From Drosophila miranda (Eukaryota > Arthropoda > Insecta > Diptera > Drosophilidae), in the NCBI RefSeq assembly GCF_003369915.1, contig NC_046677.1:22524913-22588912 (forward strand): a stretch of DNA of 64,000 nucleotides, written 5' to 3'. The notes below the pieces were generated by a model. The model made no database searches, had not been told where the DNA came from, and saw nothing but the letters and a program-made list of their open reading frames with translations. The position numbers and the translations under genes are program-made. Position 1 is the stretch's first letter. Each line of letters starts with the position of its first letter. Of this stretch, positions 1 to 15,000 are shown one piece after another.

Positions 1-3000
1 AGGCGCAAGAAGAGGCAGCAGCAGCAAGAGGGGGCACTGGATGGTGCCGACAGTCGATGGAGAAGAGGAGGAGCACGACGAGGACGAGGAGGAGTGGCAC
101 AGGAGCTAGATGGAATCTGTCAGAGACAGCAACAAGTGGCCAGCGACACTTTGGTGGCAACAACAAGAGCCGGTCCGGCTCTGGTGATGCTGTGGCTTTT
201 GCTTGCGGCCTGTGCGCAACACGGAGAGGCAGCGGCAGCCACACCAACAACAGCCAACGGGCCCGAGGCCACGGCAACAACACTAAACAGCAACACGACG
301 ACGACGACAGCCACAGCAGCAGCCACAGCCACAGCATCATCATCATCGTCAGCAGCATCCTTCGGCACAGGAGGAGCAGGAGGAACAGCAGCCTCAGCCT
401 CGGCATCATCCGCAGTTGGCAAATCGACAACCAGCTGGGGAATAGCCGGCATCCATGAGGATCCGTTCAAAGACATTGTCAGGATTGGCGATGGCAACAC
501 AGTCACTCGGGTAGGTCCTTAAAGGTTTAGGGTTTAAGATAAACTAATATCCTTTGCAGATTAACAGAAACTAGAGCTGGGCATAGTACAAAAATTCGAA
601 TTAAAAATATTTGGAAAAGTGCAAAAATTCCAGATTTATTTTGCAAAAATTTAAATTAAATTAAAGTTTTTTTTAAATTTTAATTCAATGAATTTCAATC
701 AAATCTGATATTAAAAAGGAAATTAATTTGGCTCCCAAAAAAATTGATTTATGTGCCTGATTTTGGCAGGGAATAAATACGGATATTCCAAGCATAAATT
801 AGTAATTTATTAAGGCTTAAATATTAGCAGCCAACTAGGCATAAACGGCCCTTAGATCCCCACTTAATTTATTGAAAAATCGAAAGTATTCCCTAAACAC
901 TAGGTGGAACTTTTTGGCTAAAAACTTTGTATCCTTCATTAAGTTTGGCTTAGGTTCAAAGGAACTTCCCACACAACTTAAATCTCAACTTTAAACTCCA
1001 TTTGAGTGGGGATATACACGGGTTTTACCACAACAAAGGCACAAAAAGCGACTACCAAAAATGCTGAGAGCATTAAACACCCATTACACTGTGGCACTAT
1101 TTATGAATGCAGCATTTACGATGCACAGTGTAAGCCTTATTTAAGCCGTCATTACGTTGAAGTGCCATTGAAATAATGGGCACAAGTGCGGCACAAGCGG
1201 GGGAGGGGGCACAAGCAGAGGAGGGGGCACGCACGTTTGAGGTGTGGGCGGTCGGCACCCTCCACGAACGAGTGAGTGAGTAAGTGAGTGAGTGTTCCGG
1301 CTCTCAGTCGAATTTAATTGAATTGCAATTCGCAGACGCGACTTCACTTCAGATTCTGCATTCTCCATTCCGTACCGAAGTGATCTGAGTGGCTATTTAG
1401 TTTGCACTTAATGAATGCTCAATGGGCGGCGGAACAGTAAGTGCTGTCAAATACAGTACGTTTCGGGCATATAAAGCAAGTTTGAGTGGGAGAATAGCCC
1501 ACCCAAAAATCCCACACTTTTGAAATAAAAGCCCTCCACAGACCATCATCTTTTTCCGTTTCCCCACCTTCGAAGTGCCTCTTACACACTCTTCTATATA
1601 GTTTCATGCCGCACTGTGCTCTAATTGGAAGTTCGCAACCATTTGAGTGAATTTTCGCTGCGGTTTGTGTGCCTCATTATGAGGCAAGCTAATTAGGCTA
1701 AATGGTTATGGCAGAGTCAAGATATTTATGCTCTCTAAACACAAGAAAATTCGCCAAGGAAACCGATGGCCACAGCAGAAATATCCCTCTTCATTTTCCA
1801 TATCTTTTGTGGATTCAAATCTACAATTCTAGTCGGAAATTCCCCCTCCTATTTCGTGCCATTGCCTTCAACAATTTAAAGTCAAAACAATGAAAACTTT
1901 TCCTTCAACAAATTTGGGGGTGGAAAAAAGCCAATAACGTAATTTTCCACTCAAACGATAAAAGGGTCTAAAAACCAAAATGACGATATAATGGTTCCAT
2001 GAATTTTTGTTTTAGCCTAAAATGTATTTTTAATGCGTTTGTCAGCGGCAGACCACACAAAAAAAAAAACAAAAAAATGATTTGGGTTGCCCGCTAAATA
2101 CACAGAGAGCCCCCCACACCCCTCATACACCCACCTCCACTGCTAGATAATATTAATAATAATGAGACGATTCCTATACCATTTAACAGGAGGCCATCGA
2201 ACAATCGCTGGTGACGATACACGACATTGCCACCGAAAATCTGGGCACGTTATGCATCTCGACGCTCTACCGACCCCTACAAGTGCCCATCAATTCGGAG
2301 CGATACGAGAGCTCCAGACAAAAAGCCGATTTGGCCGCCTCGATACTCCAGGAAGTTGGCATCATTCGACACGGCGGTGAGTGTTCCCCCACAATGTTTT
2401 TTTTTTATATATATATATTTTATCCCTCTATCGATTATTGATTTTGAAGCTTGTTTTTTGTGTGTGTGTGTGTGGGGGGGGGAGTGTCATTTCCGGCTCG
2501 GCCAAAGTCAATATGCGTGTCTCACATGGCGGGGCAGAGTTATTGAATATCAGGCAGAGGGAACCCCATTCCATCCCATTTTTATAGCCCACTGGTCAGA
2601 AATTAAAGTGAACTCTTGGCCTTTTTTGTGCTGAAATTTCCGAATTAAAATTGGAAGTGCTTCTGTTTTTTAATGGTGGATGGACTGTCAACTCTTTCTG
2701 AAATTTGCATAATTTTTAAAATTTATGTAAATAGCAAAAAAAAAAAAAAACAGGTTTTTGGTGCCTGGAAAGCACTTCTCTCTCATTTTTAACAACAAAT
2801 TTTGGTAAATTTAATTCCAAAAAGTAGCCTCTAGGATATGCAATTCCTTGAAATTCGCTTTATGGAAGCTCGACTGTATTTTCTAATTAATTCCTACATC
2901 TCCTAAAATATTAAAGACCTTAGAATACACCTTAAAAATCGAGTTTAATATTTTATGCTTATAGAAAAAGTACATAAATATTTCCTACAGCTCCATCGAT

Positions 3001-6000
3001 CTGCTACACCAATTATCCACCACAAATAAAAAAAACCAATTAATATACTCAATGCATATAAAGGCTCGGCGGGTGTGTAAGATGATATCTTTTCTTTTAC
3101 TGTCTTTTATTCAATACAATTACAACGTTTCAGTCTCGCAATCGCCGGCCCCCAGCCAAAGGATGATTCTTCTTATCCCTCAAGTGGAAATCTGATAGCC
3201 ACATTTCAGAATTTCTCTTTCAATTGAACCTTGTAAATTTGTTGTGTATATTTTTGCTTACTGTCATGCATGTCCTTGCCAAGGATCTGCTCCCTTCGGT
3301 GCCCCCTTAGCTGCGTTGTGGGTAAATCACAGTGAAGGAGAACACAGAACACAGACCAGACCCAATGTGGCACAATGCGAACTTTAAATTAAATCTCCAG
3401 CAAAGGCAACAGCATTAACATGGGGCTAACAACGACAAAAGGACGAAAGGGACATTCCATACACATGTATATATAATAAATAAATATATGTATGTATGTA
3501 TATATTTGGTAGAAAGTGTGGGTCTGATGCGCCACAAGTGCGTCGTTGGCTGTCAACCCCAATGGTGTCGCGCGGCTGCTGCTGTCAGGACAAGACTTTC
3601 ATTCCATTCCCATGCCCAACAGCCTTGACAATGCTCATCAAAGGGATACACTGGCAAAAAAAAACAAATATATAAACAAATATCTAATGATTTTTGCAGA
3701 TTTAATGCAAATTAAATGAGGATTTGGTTACGATGAAAATGGAGGAGAATCCTGGGAAAGTTATGAGCTCTCAACCATTTTGTTTTTTGGTAGTGTAGAA
3801 TACCATCTGATGGCGTTGCATAGTCAAGGACAAAACGCACAATGAACCCATCGCTCGGTTTCATTCTGGTTTCACTCTTGAGCTTCTGGGATAATCAGGG
3901 GAGCAAAAGGCAGCATCTGACTGGGAGTGCTGGAGCGCACAAGTTGCCATTATGGCCATGATTTCATGGCCTCCTCCTGCCAAAAATCCTCCTCTGTCTT
4001 TGCCCCACGAGGCATCACTCTCTCTCCATCTCTGCCTCTCTCGGCGTGTGTGTTTCAGTGCCCAGAAAGGTGAGACGTGTCAGCGAAAATCGCATAAAGT
4101 GAAAGCAAATTTGCTGCCTTTTGTTGGCTGTTTTCTCATTGTTCCATCATCCTGTTGAGCTCGGCAGCAACAGGAGGCAGCCGTTTGTATACAATTTTCG
4201 GGCACTTGTCGCTCGCTCGCTCTCTGCCTGGCTTTTGGTCTCTCCCTTTTAGCGCTCGTCGGTCGGTGGAAATTCTGATGCCACGCATAAATTATTCCCA
4301 TAAAGTGCCTCACAAATCGAATAAATTTAAGCCAATTTTAAAAGTGGCATCAAACTAAAGCAAACGGAAGCAGCAGCAGTCACTCTCAAAGGGGTCAGGG
4401 TTTCCCCTTGGCTTGACTGCGTTTTACCGGAAAATATGACAAGTGCAGAGAGAGGCTTAAAGGCCCAAAGATTTGCTTTTAGGCTTAAATGAAACCTGAA
4501 AGGGGTTTGGAAATTTAAGACTTTAATGGAACTATGATGTACGCATGATTTTAAAGGGGTCTTTCGGTGTTAATCAAATGGTTTTCCGTACTCTTTGATG
4601 GAAAATTTTCAATAATTGCTTAATTATACTATGCAACAATACTACACTTCCGAAGCGACTTTTTTTTATAGATTTAGGGACTTTAAAAATTATTAAAGAT
4701 TTTTCTTAAATTCAAGATTTAGTTTATTCCTAAAAACTGATATTTTTCTTGCTTTTTTTCATAGGCTGTGCATCTTTTTTCACATAATTCAAGCATTGGG
4801 TGTATTAAACTTTCTAGTTCTGAAAAGCTAAGAAATGCAGTTATAAATCGGATCTAAACACTTTGCAGCTTAAGCTGACTGCCTGGAAAATATTAACCTT
4901 TTAAATAAAAATTGATTCTTTTTTGCGGTATTTTTTCCAAAATGTTGACTTTGAAAACTCGGGAAAAGTCGAAAACAATTTATTTCTTCTGCTTTCATAC
5001 TTTTCTTGTTTAAGTTCATTAATGAGGCATCGTTTAAAGTATCTTTTGTAGAAATCTATGCATAAAAAGTTTGTCCAAACCTCTAAATGCCAAATTTTGC
5101 CGTTAAATTCCCTAAAATCAATTTTGTTGTCTAGTGTTAAATCTAAAACCCAATTGGAAACACACTCCAAACTTTTTATAATCTTTCTTTGAAAATTCCT
5201 TTCAAAAAATAAAGAAAAACCATTAATAAAAACTGAAAAATTTAATTTGAAACTGTCACAGGACTTGCTCTGATTTTCCATCTCCATTTCCTTGAGCACC
5301 CTCCCCCTCCCCAGAATTATTTTCAATTTCAATGCCACAATATCCAGCACTTAATTGAAAGAGATTCCCAGATTCCCCGATTCCCAGCACAGTCCTAATT
5401 CGGCCCCAAAAGTGATGACCCCCGTGTGGCTTCCAGGCTCCCCACACTTCAGACTAAACCGAATCTGAGGGAAATTTAATTATTCCTGCTGGGGAAAAAC
5501 CAAAAGAAAAAGCACACACCTGACAGGAACAAAATACAGAGACAGGCAAAAACATGTCTGTTCCGACTGTAGTTTGAATAATTGCCAATTTTTTGCCCCA
5601 GCCATGGCGAAACTTTTGGCAGAAAAGTGGCAACAATTGTTGGGAAAGTTGAAAATGTGTATTCTTTTACACAAAAACATTCCACCTAGCGGCAATAAAT
5701 TCTAGAACTAGCCAACAACAACAACAACAACAACAAAAAAAGAGTAAAGAATAAGATTGATGATGGAGTACAAGTGAGTACGAATCCGAATGGCGGGGCA
5801 GATGATGAATGATGACCCCTGGGAGTGACACAAACATAAGCACATCGTTCTATGAGTTCTCTCCGGATATTGCCGTGTGTTACCTTCTCGAATGTTGACA
5901 GCCAGGGCGTAATGTTGTTTGCCAAAAGCGATTTGTTGCTGCAACAGCTGCGTGGCCATCGAGTTAAGCGTCTACACAAATCCCCATGAATAACACACAG

Positions 6001-9000
6001 GTTTTGTTGGGTTTTTAAGAACTGTAATTTGTAGGCGAATAAACTGAAGAATTGCTGCCAACAGAAGACACTCTTCTCACATCTAGTCGGCGGCACCCCG
6101 CTTGTCCATAGCATCGGCAAAGTGTTCGCTGACAAATATAATTGTCTCCAAGACGCGCTCCATGCAGTCACTGAGGCACTTCTCTGTGGTGGTCCCCTGC
6201 TCGTCGCACTTCTTCCAGCAAATCTCTTGGAATTCGTGTATATAGGCACAGTCTTGGACGTTCCGTTTGGTCTCCATGGCCTCTATTTCGTGCTCGTAGT
6301 CGGACATCTTTTGTGCTTGTTTGAAAATGGGAAAAGTTTTTTCTACAAATTCTGGACTGGATAGTCAATGAGACTGTTGAGCATAGAATCTATCGATTTG
6401 AATGCCTTTAAAATCAAAGTACAAAACTCAAAAGAAAAACACCGAAAACGTCTCTAAATAACTCTAGATAGGTTTAGTTTAAAACAGCTTTAAGCCAACA
6501 TATACGAAAATTGCTTTACTGCTCTTCCTTCCTTCTTTTTGCGTGGTCCTGGGAACATCTTTGCTGCCGATAGACTCCTCTCCACAGACCAGTCTGGCGT
6601 CTGCAACGCCTGTTACTGTCGCCTGTTTATGACCTCCACGAAGCGCTTGGCGATCAGCACCGATGTGTCGATGAAGCGGTCCACGCAGTTGCTCAGGCAC
6701 ACCTGTGTGGCCTGGTCCAGCTTGCTGCTGGGCTTTCCGATGCACTTCTCCCAGCAGATCTCGTTGAACTCGTGCAAAAGGGCAGTCACCTCGGCCTTTT
6801 GCCTCTCCAGCTGCAGGAACTCGTCCATTTCTTTATCCTTGCCAGACACGTTCTCGTATTCGTCCATCTTTCGGTCGAGTTTTGAGTTTCGCTAACAGAA
6901 CTTTAATTTTTGTTGAAGTGTTGTAGATTTATAAATTCCGTCAAGCCGTAAGACGAATGAATTAGGTTGTCAGACGATAAAGTCAGGGTTGGAAAACACT
7001 CCAGTGTTCCAAAATTGTCAAAAATGTTGATACCATGCGACACACATGACACGACATACCTAAAGGGCTTTGGCCATGTGGCAGGGGACTGGTGGCCCGA
7101 GGCTTGACCACGAGCGACAGGCGCGAAGGGGCAGCATCGAGCGGCTGGGCAGCGGCTACTGGATAAAAGGAGGAAGGAGCAGATGCAGTAGGTGTCCACG
7201 CGCTTCCGGTAAAATGCTTTCCCCCCCATTAACTACATTTCTGTTTCTGTTTTTTGCTATTCTATAGGATTCTATAGGGTCTGGCAGAGGCTACATGACA
7301 TGACTGGAAATTTCATGTGAATTATATTGTAGATGCGGCAAGGACTCTTGGGCTTATATCCCTCCTAAAACACAGAAAAGGGTCAGCTTTGTGGTGCACC
7401 CAGCATAAGCCTTACACTAGGATTTTCTGCTATTTTAAAATGAATTACCATTAAGTTATGATATCACACTTCTATGCTAAATTAAATCCCATAAAATATC
7501 CGACCTTTATCTTTTTTGCACCAAACTAAAAACAATTCTGTTGGAGTTTTGCCAGAGAACAAAGATAGAGTTTTGCCAGAGGCAGATACCAAAGCTGCAT
7601 CTCATCTCCTTTCACTCCGCCTCTCAAAGGGAAAAACTCTCTGCAAAAGTTTAAGAACTAAAAAAAAAGTGCACATGCACGGTTTATACGGCCCTTTCTC
7701 GCTGAAGGAATTGAACTTTCCCCAGATGTAACGGTACCCCGTACTCGGACCAGAGCTGGGAACCAAAGAAGCAGCAAGTTCTGTACACACTAAAACATAA
7801 AAATAAGGAAAGTGCCACGGAAGTTGCGGTAATCGAATTTAAATAAGTTTACTTTGTAAACAATTCTCGTTTCGTTCTGCCTCTCCCTCGCACGTTCACG
7901 TGCCTCATCTCATGCTTTCTGTCTCCCTTTTTCTGGCTGAAAAGTCAAACAGAAAGAAAAAGAAAGGCGGCAGGATTGTGCAAGACACATTAAAAGGAAG
8001 GTAAGGCCTCACCAAACATGAGCCTTTTGTGTTTGTATTTGCCTTACCCACTGTGTAACATACCCTGCACAGTACCAGGGAAAAATATTAGCTTTTGACA
8101 ACCACCGCCCACACACGACACACACACAAACACACACAAAGAGAGAGGGAGAGAGCGAGAGAGTGGAAGCTGCAGAGGGAAAAGGGCATATGCTGGCCTG
8201 CCGCGCATATTAATCATTGTTCTACGGTTGACACTTTTGCCAAGGCTGAAAGCAGCATCAGAGGCAGCTTTTAATGACTGTTCCAAGGCTGCAATAACAG
8301 TAACAGATGTTCACAGTTAAACGCCTAAAGTTGCATACGCCACAAAGCAATCAGATAACAGCATCCCAATGCAAAAGTCTGCCATAACTCATGGCCAAAT
8401 TCCCATTGGTATGGTATTCCTCAAATTGTTTCAGATTTCGTTGCCAAAATATGTGATTTCGGGGATTAGTTGTTCACAATTTAGAGGAATATATCCTTAA
8501 AAATGTATTCTATAGTGAAAAAACAAAACAGTATCTCCCATCACCACACAATCCGAATAGATTTGCCATCTCTTTTGCACATACGAGCACGCAACACGTA
8601 AATAATTCTTGTCGTCTCCTTTTACCCATCGCCAATGATTTCTTGCTATCTCGTTCCGTCTAGAACACCCACACACAGCTGATCACTGTTCTTTCCTCCC
8701 ACACAGGCATATATTTCGCGCCTGTTTTTGCATAGGCAAACACACTAACACATGATCAAATATCAGTACAGCGGCTCTGCTGGCCGATGCAGGAAAAATC
8801 TAGAAATCGGATATAGGAAAAGTGAATATTGCGTACACACATAGTATGTATGTACATACGAATTAATGGTCAGCGCCAATTGTCAATTGGTTTAAAAAAA
8901 ATTCAAGAAGAAAAACACGCATACATATGAATAGCTGTTTGGGAGAATTTTTACCTTAGATCTTGAAGCTGCAGGGTCTGGAGTTTTCGAACCAAAAAGT

Positions 9001-12000
9001 CACGTAGGCCACAAAATGATCTTCACACACTTCATATTTCATATCTATCTCCATATTCGTTTCTTTGGTTAGTCGCACAAAAGAAAAAGAAAAAAAAGTT
9101 CACTCACGGCGAAACAAAAGAAATTTTCACCAAAAAAAAACAAAATGGCGGCAAAGCTGGACTTGCTTTGAATAAAAAACACTGATTATACTGCTAAAAA
9201 CACTGACACAAACGATTCTCAATAAACAAATATAACACTGCACACTTATGAACATTTTGCACACACTTAACACTTTTATCTTTACTTTTACAACGCAAAA
9301 AAACATTTTAAAAGATTTGGGCGGGAGAAACGCTCTTCTATGCGATCTTCTAATCGGAAAGTTGAGGGACAATGCTGCACGATTTCTCAGGACATGAGTC
9401 TGGCCCATATTCGATACTCAGAATAGAAAAATACTGCCATTTAGTATCGGAAATACCAAAAACTCGTGATCATACGAATATTTGAGTTTGAATGAATGCT
9501 TATTTCACCAATTGGAAAGAAAATATACGGTGCTCAAGGTTTAAATAGGAGAGGATCCGGTACCATTTTATTTACCTCGTTGAAATTGAGCTGCGGATTG
9601 GGGTAACACTTGAAGTTTGAACATATTTAACAAAAATATACTTATTATTATGGGAATACGCAGAAATATCGTGAAAAAAGGCGAAAGTCCGAAAGGATTT
9701 TCCCTCTCTATCCCACACGCGCATAACGCGCAAACGAATGATGCAATAAAATATAAAATGATAAACTTAATTTCAAGTGGATAACGGTATATGAAAATTG
9801 CAATAAAGGCACAATGCCGCGCGGCAATGATGTTGTGCAATCACCAATTGAGATGCATTTCCCATTAAATGGCCCTCTTGATCGATTCCATGCCTACTCG
9901 ATGCCTGGTATCGCTTGGCATCGGAACTTTAGCGCCCATAAATAATAAAGGTTGAGTAATTTGTGAGCGGGCGTAATCAGCAATTAAGTGCAGTGACATG
10001 GCCAATTCATTTTGGGGAAATGTAAGTGAAAATTGTAATCACTTTGCCTCCGCCCCCCGCCCCCGCCTGCTGTTGGTCTGCGAGCTTCGTTTCCCATTTA
10101 ATTTCCGCCGGGGTTTTTCTGTTTCTGTTTCTTGTGCGGCTGCTGCTGCACAGCAATTATTGAAATAAGTTTTCACTTGCAACAAGCATGGGACTGACCC
10201 AGATCTTAATTTCCTTTTCTATAGGACTCTCGGATGCGTTAGCCAAGGGCCTGCTCACTGATGACTTCATAACCGGAGCACGCATCTTGGCTTTGAACCT
10301 GACAAACGGCGCCGTGCAGTCGTATGTGTGGTGGGTGAGGAGCAACCAGGACAAAGTCCTGGGCGAGACACAGCGCTACGATGAGGAGGGACTGCAAATT
10401 GGCAAAAAGCCGGCCAACAATTATCCTTGGTACGTATGCAGAACCACAGAACCCACAGCATTTATTTATTTATATGCTCTTTGGTTAGGTTCGACGATGA
10501 GACCAGCACGCCCACTCTCCGCTCACCGAAATTCGCACCTAGCCCACCGAGCAACTACTACAAAGGCTGGTGGACATACCCGTACTTCTCGTGCGCCCCC
10601 AGCAAGTGGCTGGTGTCGTATAGCATTGCGATTCCGCCCAGTGGCCGGCATGGACTGCGCGGCTTCATCAGCATCGACATTGATGTAACGTCGCTGCGCG
10701 TCAATCAGTGCGAGGCGGAGCCCTATCACTTTGGCAGCCGCAAACAGCAGCAGTTGCAGCAGTACCAGACCATGCGACGTTACCCACGGCTGGCCAGCAA
10801 GGCGGCCGCAACGGCATCGGCATCGGCACTGAACGATGTGGGGAGGATCAACGATTTGCAAGCCTTTCACAGCTCACACAAGTGTCATCGCACCTCCATG
10901 GTGGTAAGTGTGGGCACTTCATTCGGTTTAATTAATTGTGTTCCATCCATGCTCATCTGCAGTGCGACTATCGGCAGCCGAGCGCGGAGGCATCGACAAT
11001 AAGCAGCGGCAAGATATTGAGCGCTCTCACCAGCAGCAGTTGGTCCCGGGGCTCGTACCAGTGCCTGTGCAAGCGCGGCTATTATTCATTGCGCCATCCG
11101 GATGGCTTCAATGGCACCATCATGGAGATTGCCTGGCAGGAGCATCAGGACAATATAAGCAATTACTATACGGATGTCTTCAAGTGTTTGCCTTGCGCCG
11201 CCGGCTGTGACATGTGCACCGGTCCGGAGCCGTGTCTGGCCAACTATCATTGGCCTTTCAGGTGTGTGCTTGTCTGTGTGTTTGTTTGCGCACCGAACAT
11301 GCTTCATGTTCAAGTGTTCCTCCTGTCAATATGCCTCACCATGACACTGTCCCTGTCGGTGTCTCTCTCTCTCTCTCTCTCCTTCTCTTGATTTCTGTTC
11401 TTTAGAATATCATTGTTGACCATATCCATTGGCTGTGCTTGCGGCACCTTCGTCCTGGCCGGCTACCTCTTCCGGCATCGTCGCGTCAAAGTCTTTAAGG
11501 TGGCCAGTCCCATCTTCCTGATGATCACACTCATTGGCTGCGCCATCATGTATCTGGAGGTGAGTTTTTCGACGACATTTAGGCCAACACTCTTGGCCCA
11601 TTAAGGCGGGCCGGCACACACAGAAAACACACAAAACACACAAAGACCATTTGGAAACAATGTCTCTAATGTGACAAAAGGTCTGACTGGCTCCGTTTCG
11701 GGCTCATTTATAATTAACCCCTGCTGGCAGGTAGGGAATCTGGGAACCAACCGCAACATTAAACGAGTTCTTATGTGTTTTTAAATGCGGCTTTTAGGCA
11801 CTGGCTGCCCAAAAGGGTATATGCGGTTTCTAAAGGCAGTTTGTGACAAGGCAAATAAGTTTTAAGTTTGTTATAAGAAAGAAATATGTTAGAATATATA
11901 TGTATAAGCAGATCGATCCATTGTAAAGACTTAAAACTTAAGATTAGGTCTAAGAAACAGGAACTTTCCAGTTTGATATTCCATTTCCTTCTTTGGGAAG

Positions 12001-15000
12001 TGTTTCCCTGGAAAGAGCAAACCCCCTTCGACCTGTGCTCGCATACCCCTGGATGGCATTAGCAAACCCACAACGGCAGACCACTCCACCCAGTGGACCC
12101 ATAAAAGCCCTCTCACAATGGCGACATTAACAACAAAAGGACAAGCCAACAAACCGAAAGCCAAATGGGTTAAGAGGCTGCAAATGAAGAGCCAGGAGCC
12201 GATTTTAAGAACAAACTAAATCGTAGACGATTTTCCAATCAAATTATTTGGCAACTGAATGTCAAAATACCAAAAATTATTGAAAGAACTTAAACTATGA
12301 GAAGGAACCGGACACCAGGGAATAAACGTGAAGAAGAATTGCCGCCAGCCAGCTCGGACTCCGAGGAGGAGGATGAAGAAGCCCTGCAGGCGGCCCTGAG
12401 GGATATTGTCAGTATCCCCGACGTCGATGCGTGGGATTTCACAAATGAAAGGGGTATAGATACGGAAAGAACTTGGTCGGAGGAGCTCAAGCAGGGTCGT
12501 AATAAAGAGCGCCAGAAGCCAGCACAAAGGCGAGAAAAAAATGAAAAGAAGCCTCAGCATGGCCCGGAGATGGGAGAAACATCTGACAAAACGATGGAGG
12601 GTCGAGATGTGCAAAAGACCTGGTCAGCGGAGTTCAATGAATCGATGAAAACCTGGTATGCGGACCTCAGGGAATCCCAGAAACCAAAAAGGTCCCATTC
12701 GCAAACCAGGAAAAGATCCCGCCACAGCTCGGAGGTGGAGTTGGAGGAAGCAGCAGTCGTAAGAGGGAAGAGTCCAGAACGAGAGTCCAAAAAGAAAGAG
12801 AGTACTAAAAAGCCCCCGACGAAGGAGCTGGAAGCGGAAAGAACTTCAGCGAAGAAGTTAAAACCAAAGATGGTGTCCTTTGTGGAACCGGACTCCTTGA
12901 TAAAGCTCGAAACGGAATGCGATGGCTTAGACGAACCCGAAGAACCAGAGCCATCAACTAGCATGGGGCCAAGGCCTTATGCCAGACCTCAAAGCCACGA
13001 CTCTGTGGAGGCCAATCCCCTGGCTGTGCCCTCGATAGAGTCGGGTATGGGCTTGATCAACCTCCTGGCGGTACCTTTTCAGAGGCCCCTAAGCTACGGC
13101 TCTCCTATTTCTGCATCTAAAGTTGTGGATAAAGCTGGAGCGGGGGAAGAGAAGGCCCCAGCGAGTCCAGAGATCCCTTCAGTGGGTCCACGCAATGTTA
13201 CGCCCAAGGCCAAACCCGCCAACGATGCAGAGGAGGAGCGGGACGGCAAAGAGTCCCAGGTGGAGAGCAAGACTTCGCTGGCGCATGCAGAGTCCATGAA
13301 GACATTGACCATCACCGGCCACAGGCACATCACGACGCAGTGGAGGGATCATTGCCACCTGGAGGTGCAGCCCGAGGGCATCGATAAGCCTGCTCGGAGG
13401 AAACTGATCGTAGCCTGTGTGCTCTGCCTGTCCTTCATGATCCTTGAGGTGATCGGCGGCGTGCTGTCCAACAGCCTGGCCATAGCCACGGACGCCGCCC
13501 ACCTGCTGACGGACCTGGCCGGCTTCCTGATCTCCTTGTTTGCCCTGTACATCAGTGCCAGGCCGAACACGCAGCGCATGAACTTTGGCTGGTATCGGGC
13601 CGAGGTAATCGGGGCCATGATCTCCGTCTACTTCATTTGGGTGATAACAGGTGATATCGTAGATCTTTCCACAGTGAAAAACCCATCGTTAAACCCCATT
13701 TACTCGCAGGCATCCTGGTCTGGCTGGCCATACAACGCCTGTGGGTGGGTGAGCATAATGTGGATCCCAAAATAATGCTGATCACGTCCGCTGTGGCCAT
13801 TCTGTTCAACGTCATTATGGCATTTCAGCTCCATCACGGACACGGACACTTTGAGCCCGGCGAGGTTGTGCGCCAGACCCGCATCCTGCACAAGGAGCAC
13901 CCCACGAAGGAGCTGCAGCTGGTGGAGAGCTCGGTGTCGGTGGTGCACGTCCAACCGCCAAAGGAGAACATCAACGTGCGGGCGGCCATGATCCATGTCA
14001 TCGGCGACATGATCCAGAGTGTGGGCGTCTTTGTGGCTGCCCTGATCATATTCTTTCGCCCCGAATGGTCGTTTGTGGACGCCATCTGCACGTTCCTCTT
14101 CTCCATCATTGTTGTCCTGGTGACGATCCGCATTCTGAGGGACGTCCTGATGGTCCTCATGGAGGCCACACCCGACTACTTGGACTACGACGAGGTGCAG
14201 CGGGCTTTTCTCTCCATCGAAGGGGTCGAGCATGTGCACAATCTGCGTATCTGGGCCCTGAGCATCAACAAGGTGGCCCTGTCCGCCCATCTGGCCATCA
14301 AGAAGGACGCCGATCCACAGAGCATCCTCGAAGAGGCCACTAAGATGATCCACAAGCGGTACCGGTTCTTTGAGACCACCATCCAGATCGAGGAGTACAC
14401 GCCCGGCATGGAGAACTGCGAGCAGTGCATAAAGCCAGGCATGCGGCTGTCCCGAGGGGATAGCCGTACAATCCAGGCCATGGAGGAGGGGGCCCACAAG
14501 GAGGCTGTGCAGAAGGCCGTTGGGGAGTCCTAAGCATCAATTTTGTACTATAAAACAGAATAAAACCATAGAAATAAGGCCTATTTTATATAGTCTCTTG
14601 GCCTCTTTACAGATGGTGGCCATATTCCCCTATCTGGACACCAGTTGGTGCATTGTGACCAAATGGTCGCGCCACATGGGCTTTTGCATCACCTACACTT
14701 CGCTGTTGATGAAAACCTGGCGGCAAGTACACTCTAGACCCCTGCCTGCCCCTCACAATAACCTATGCCCCGCCTTCACAGGGTCTCTTTGACGTATCGC
14801 GTGAAGTCGGCGCACAAAATCAAATTGAACGATCAGCAACTGTTGCAATGGATGGTGCCCATTCTGTTGGTAATGCTGATCTATTTGGGTACCTGGACCA
14901 TCTCGGCCACGCCCTATGCGGAGGTGGTAAGTGAGAGACAGGGAAAATGTAAGAAAACACCATTAAAAGTCTTTCCATCATCCCCATTTAGATCTACGAC

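Noticed and set aside
57..458. Alternative frames over receptor exon 1
   Set aside because: They overlap the better supported frame that splices in phase into exon 2; simple repeats keep several frames open.
10936..11391. Frames running past the exon 5 donor
   Set aside because: They read into the intron (CA/TC-rich); the donor at 11262 and acceptor at 11405 join the conserved sequence.
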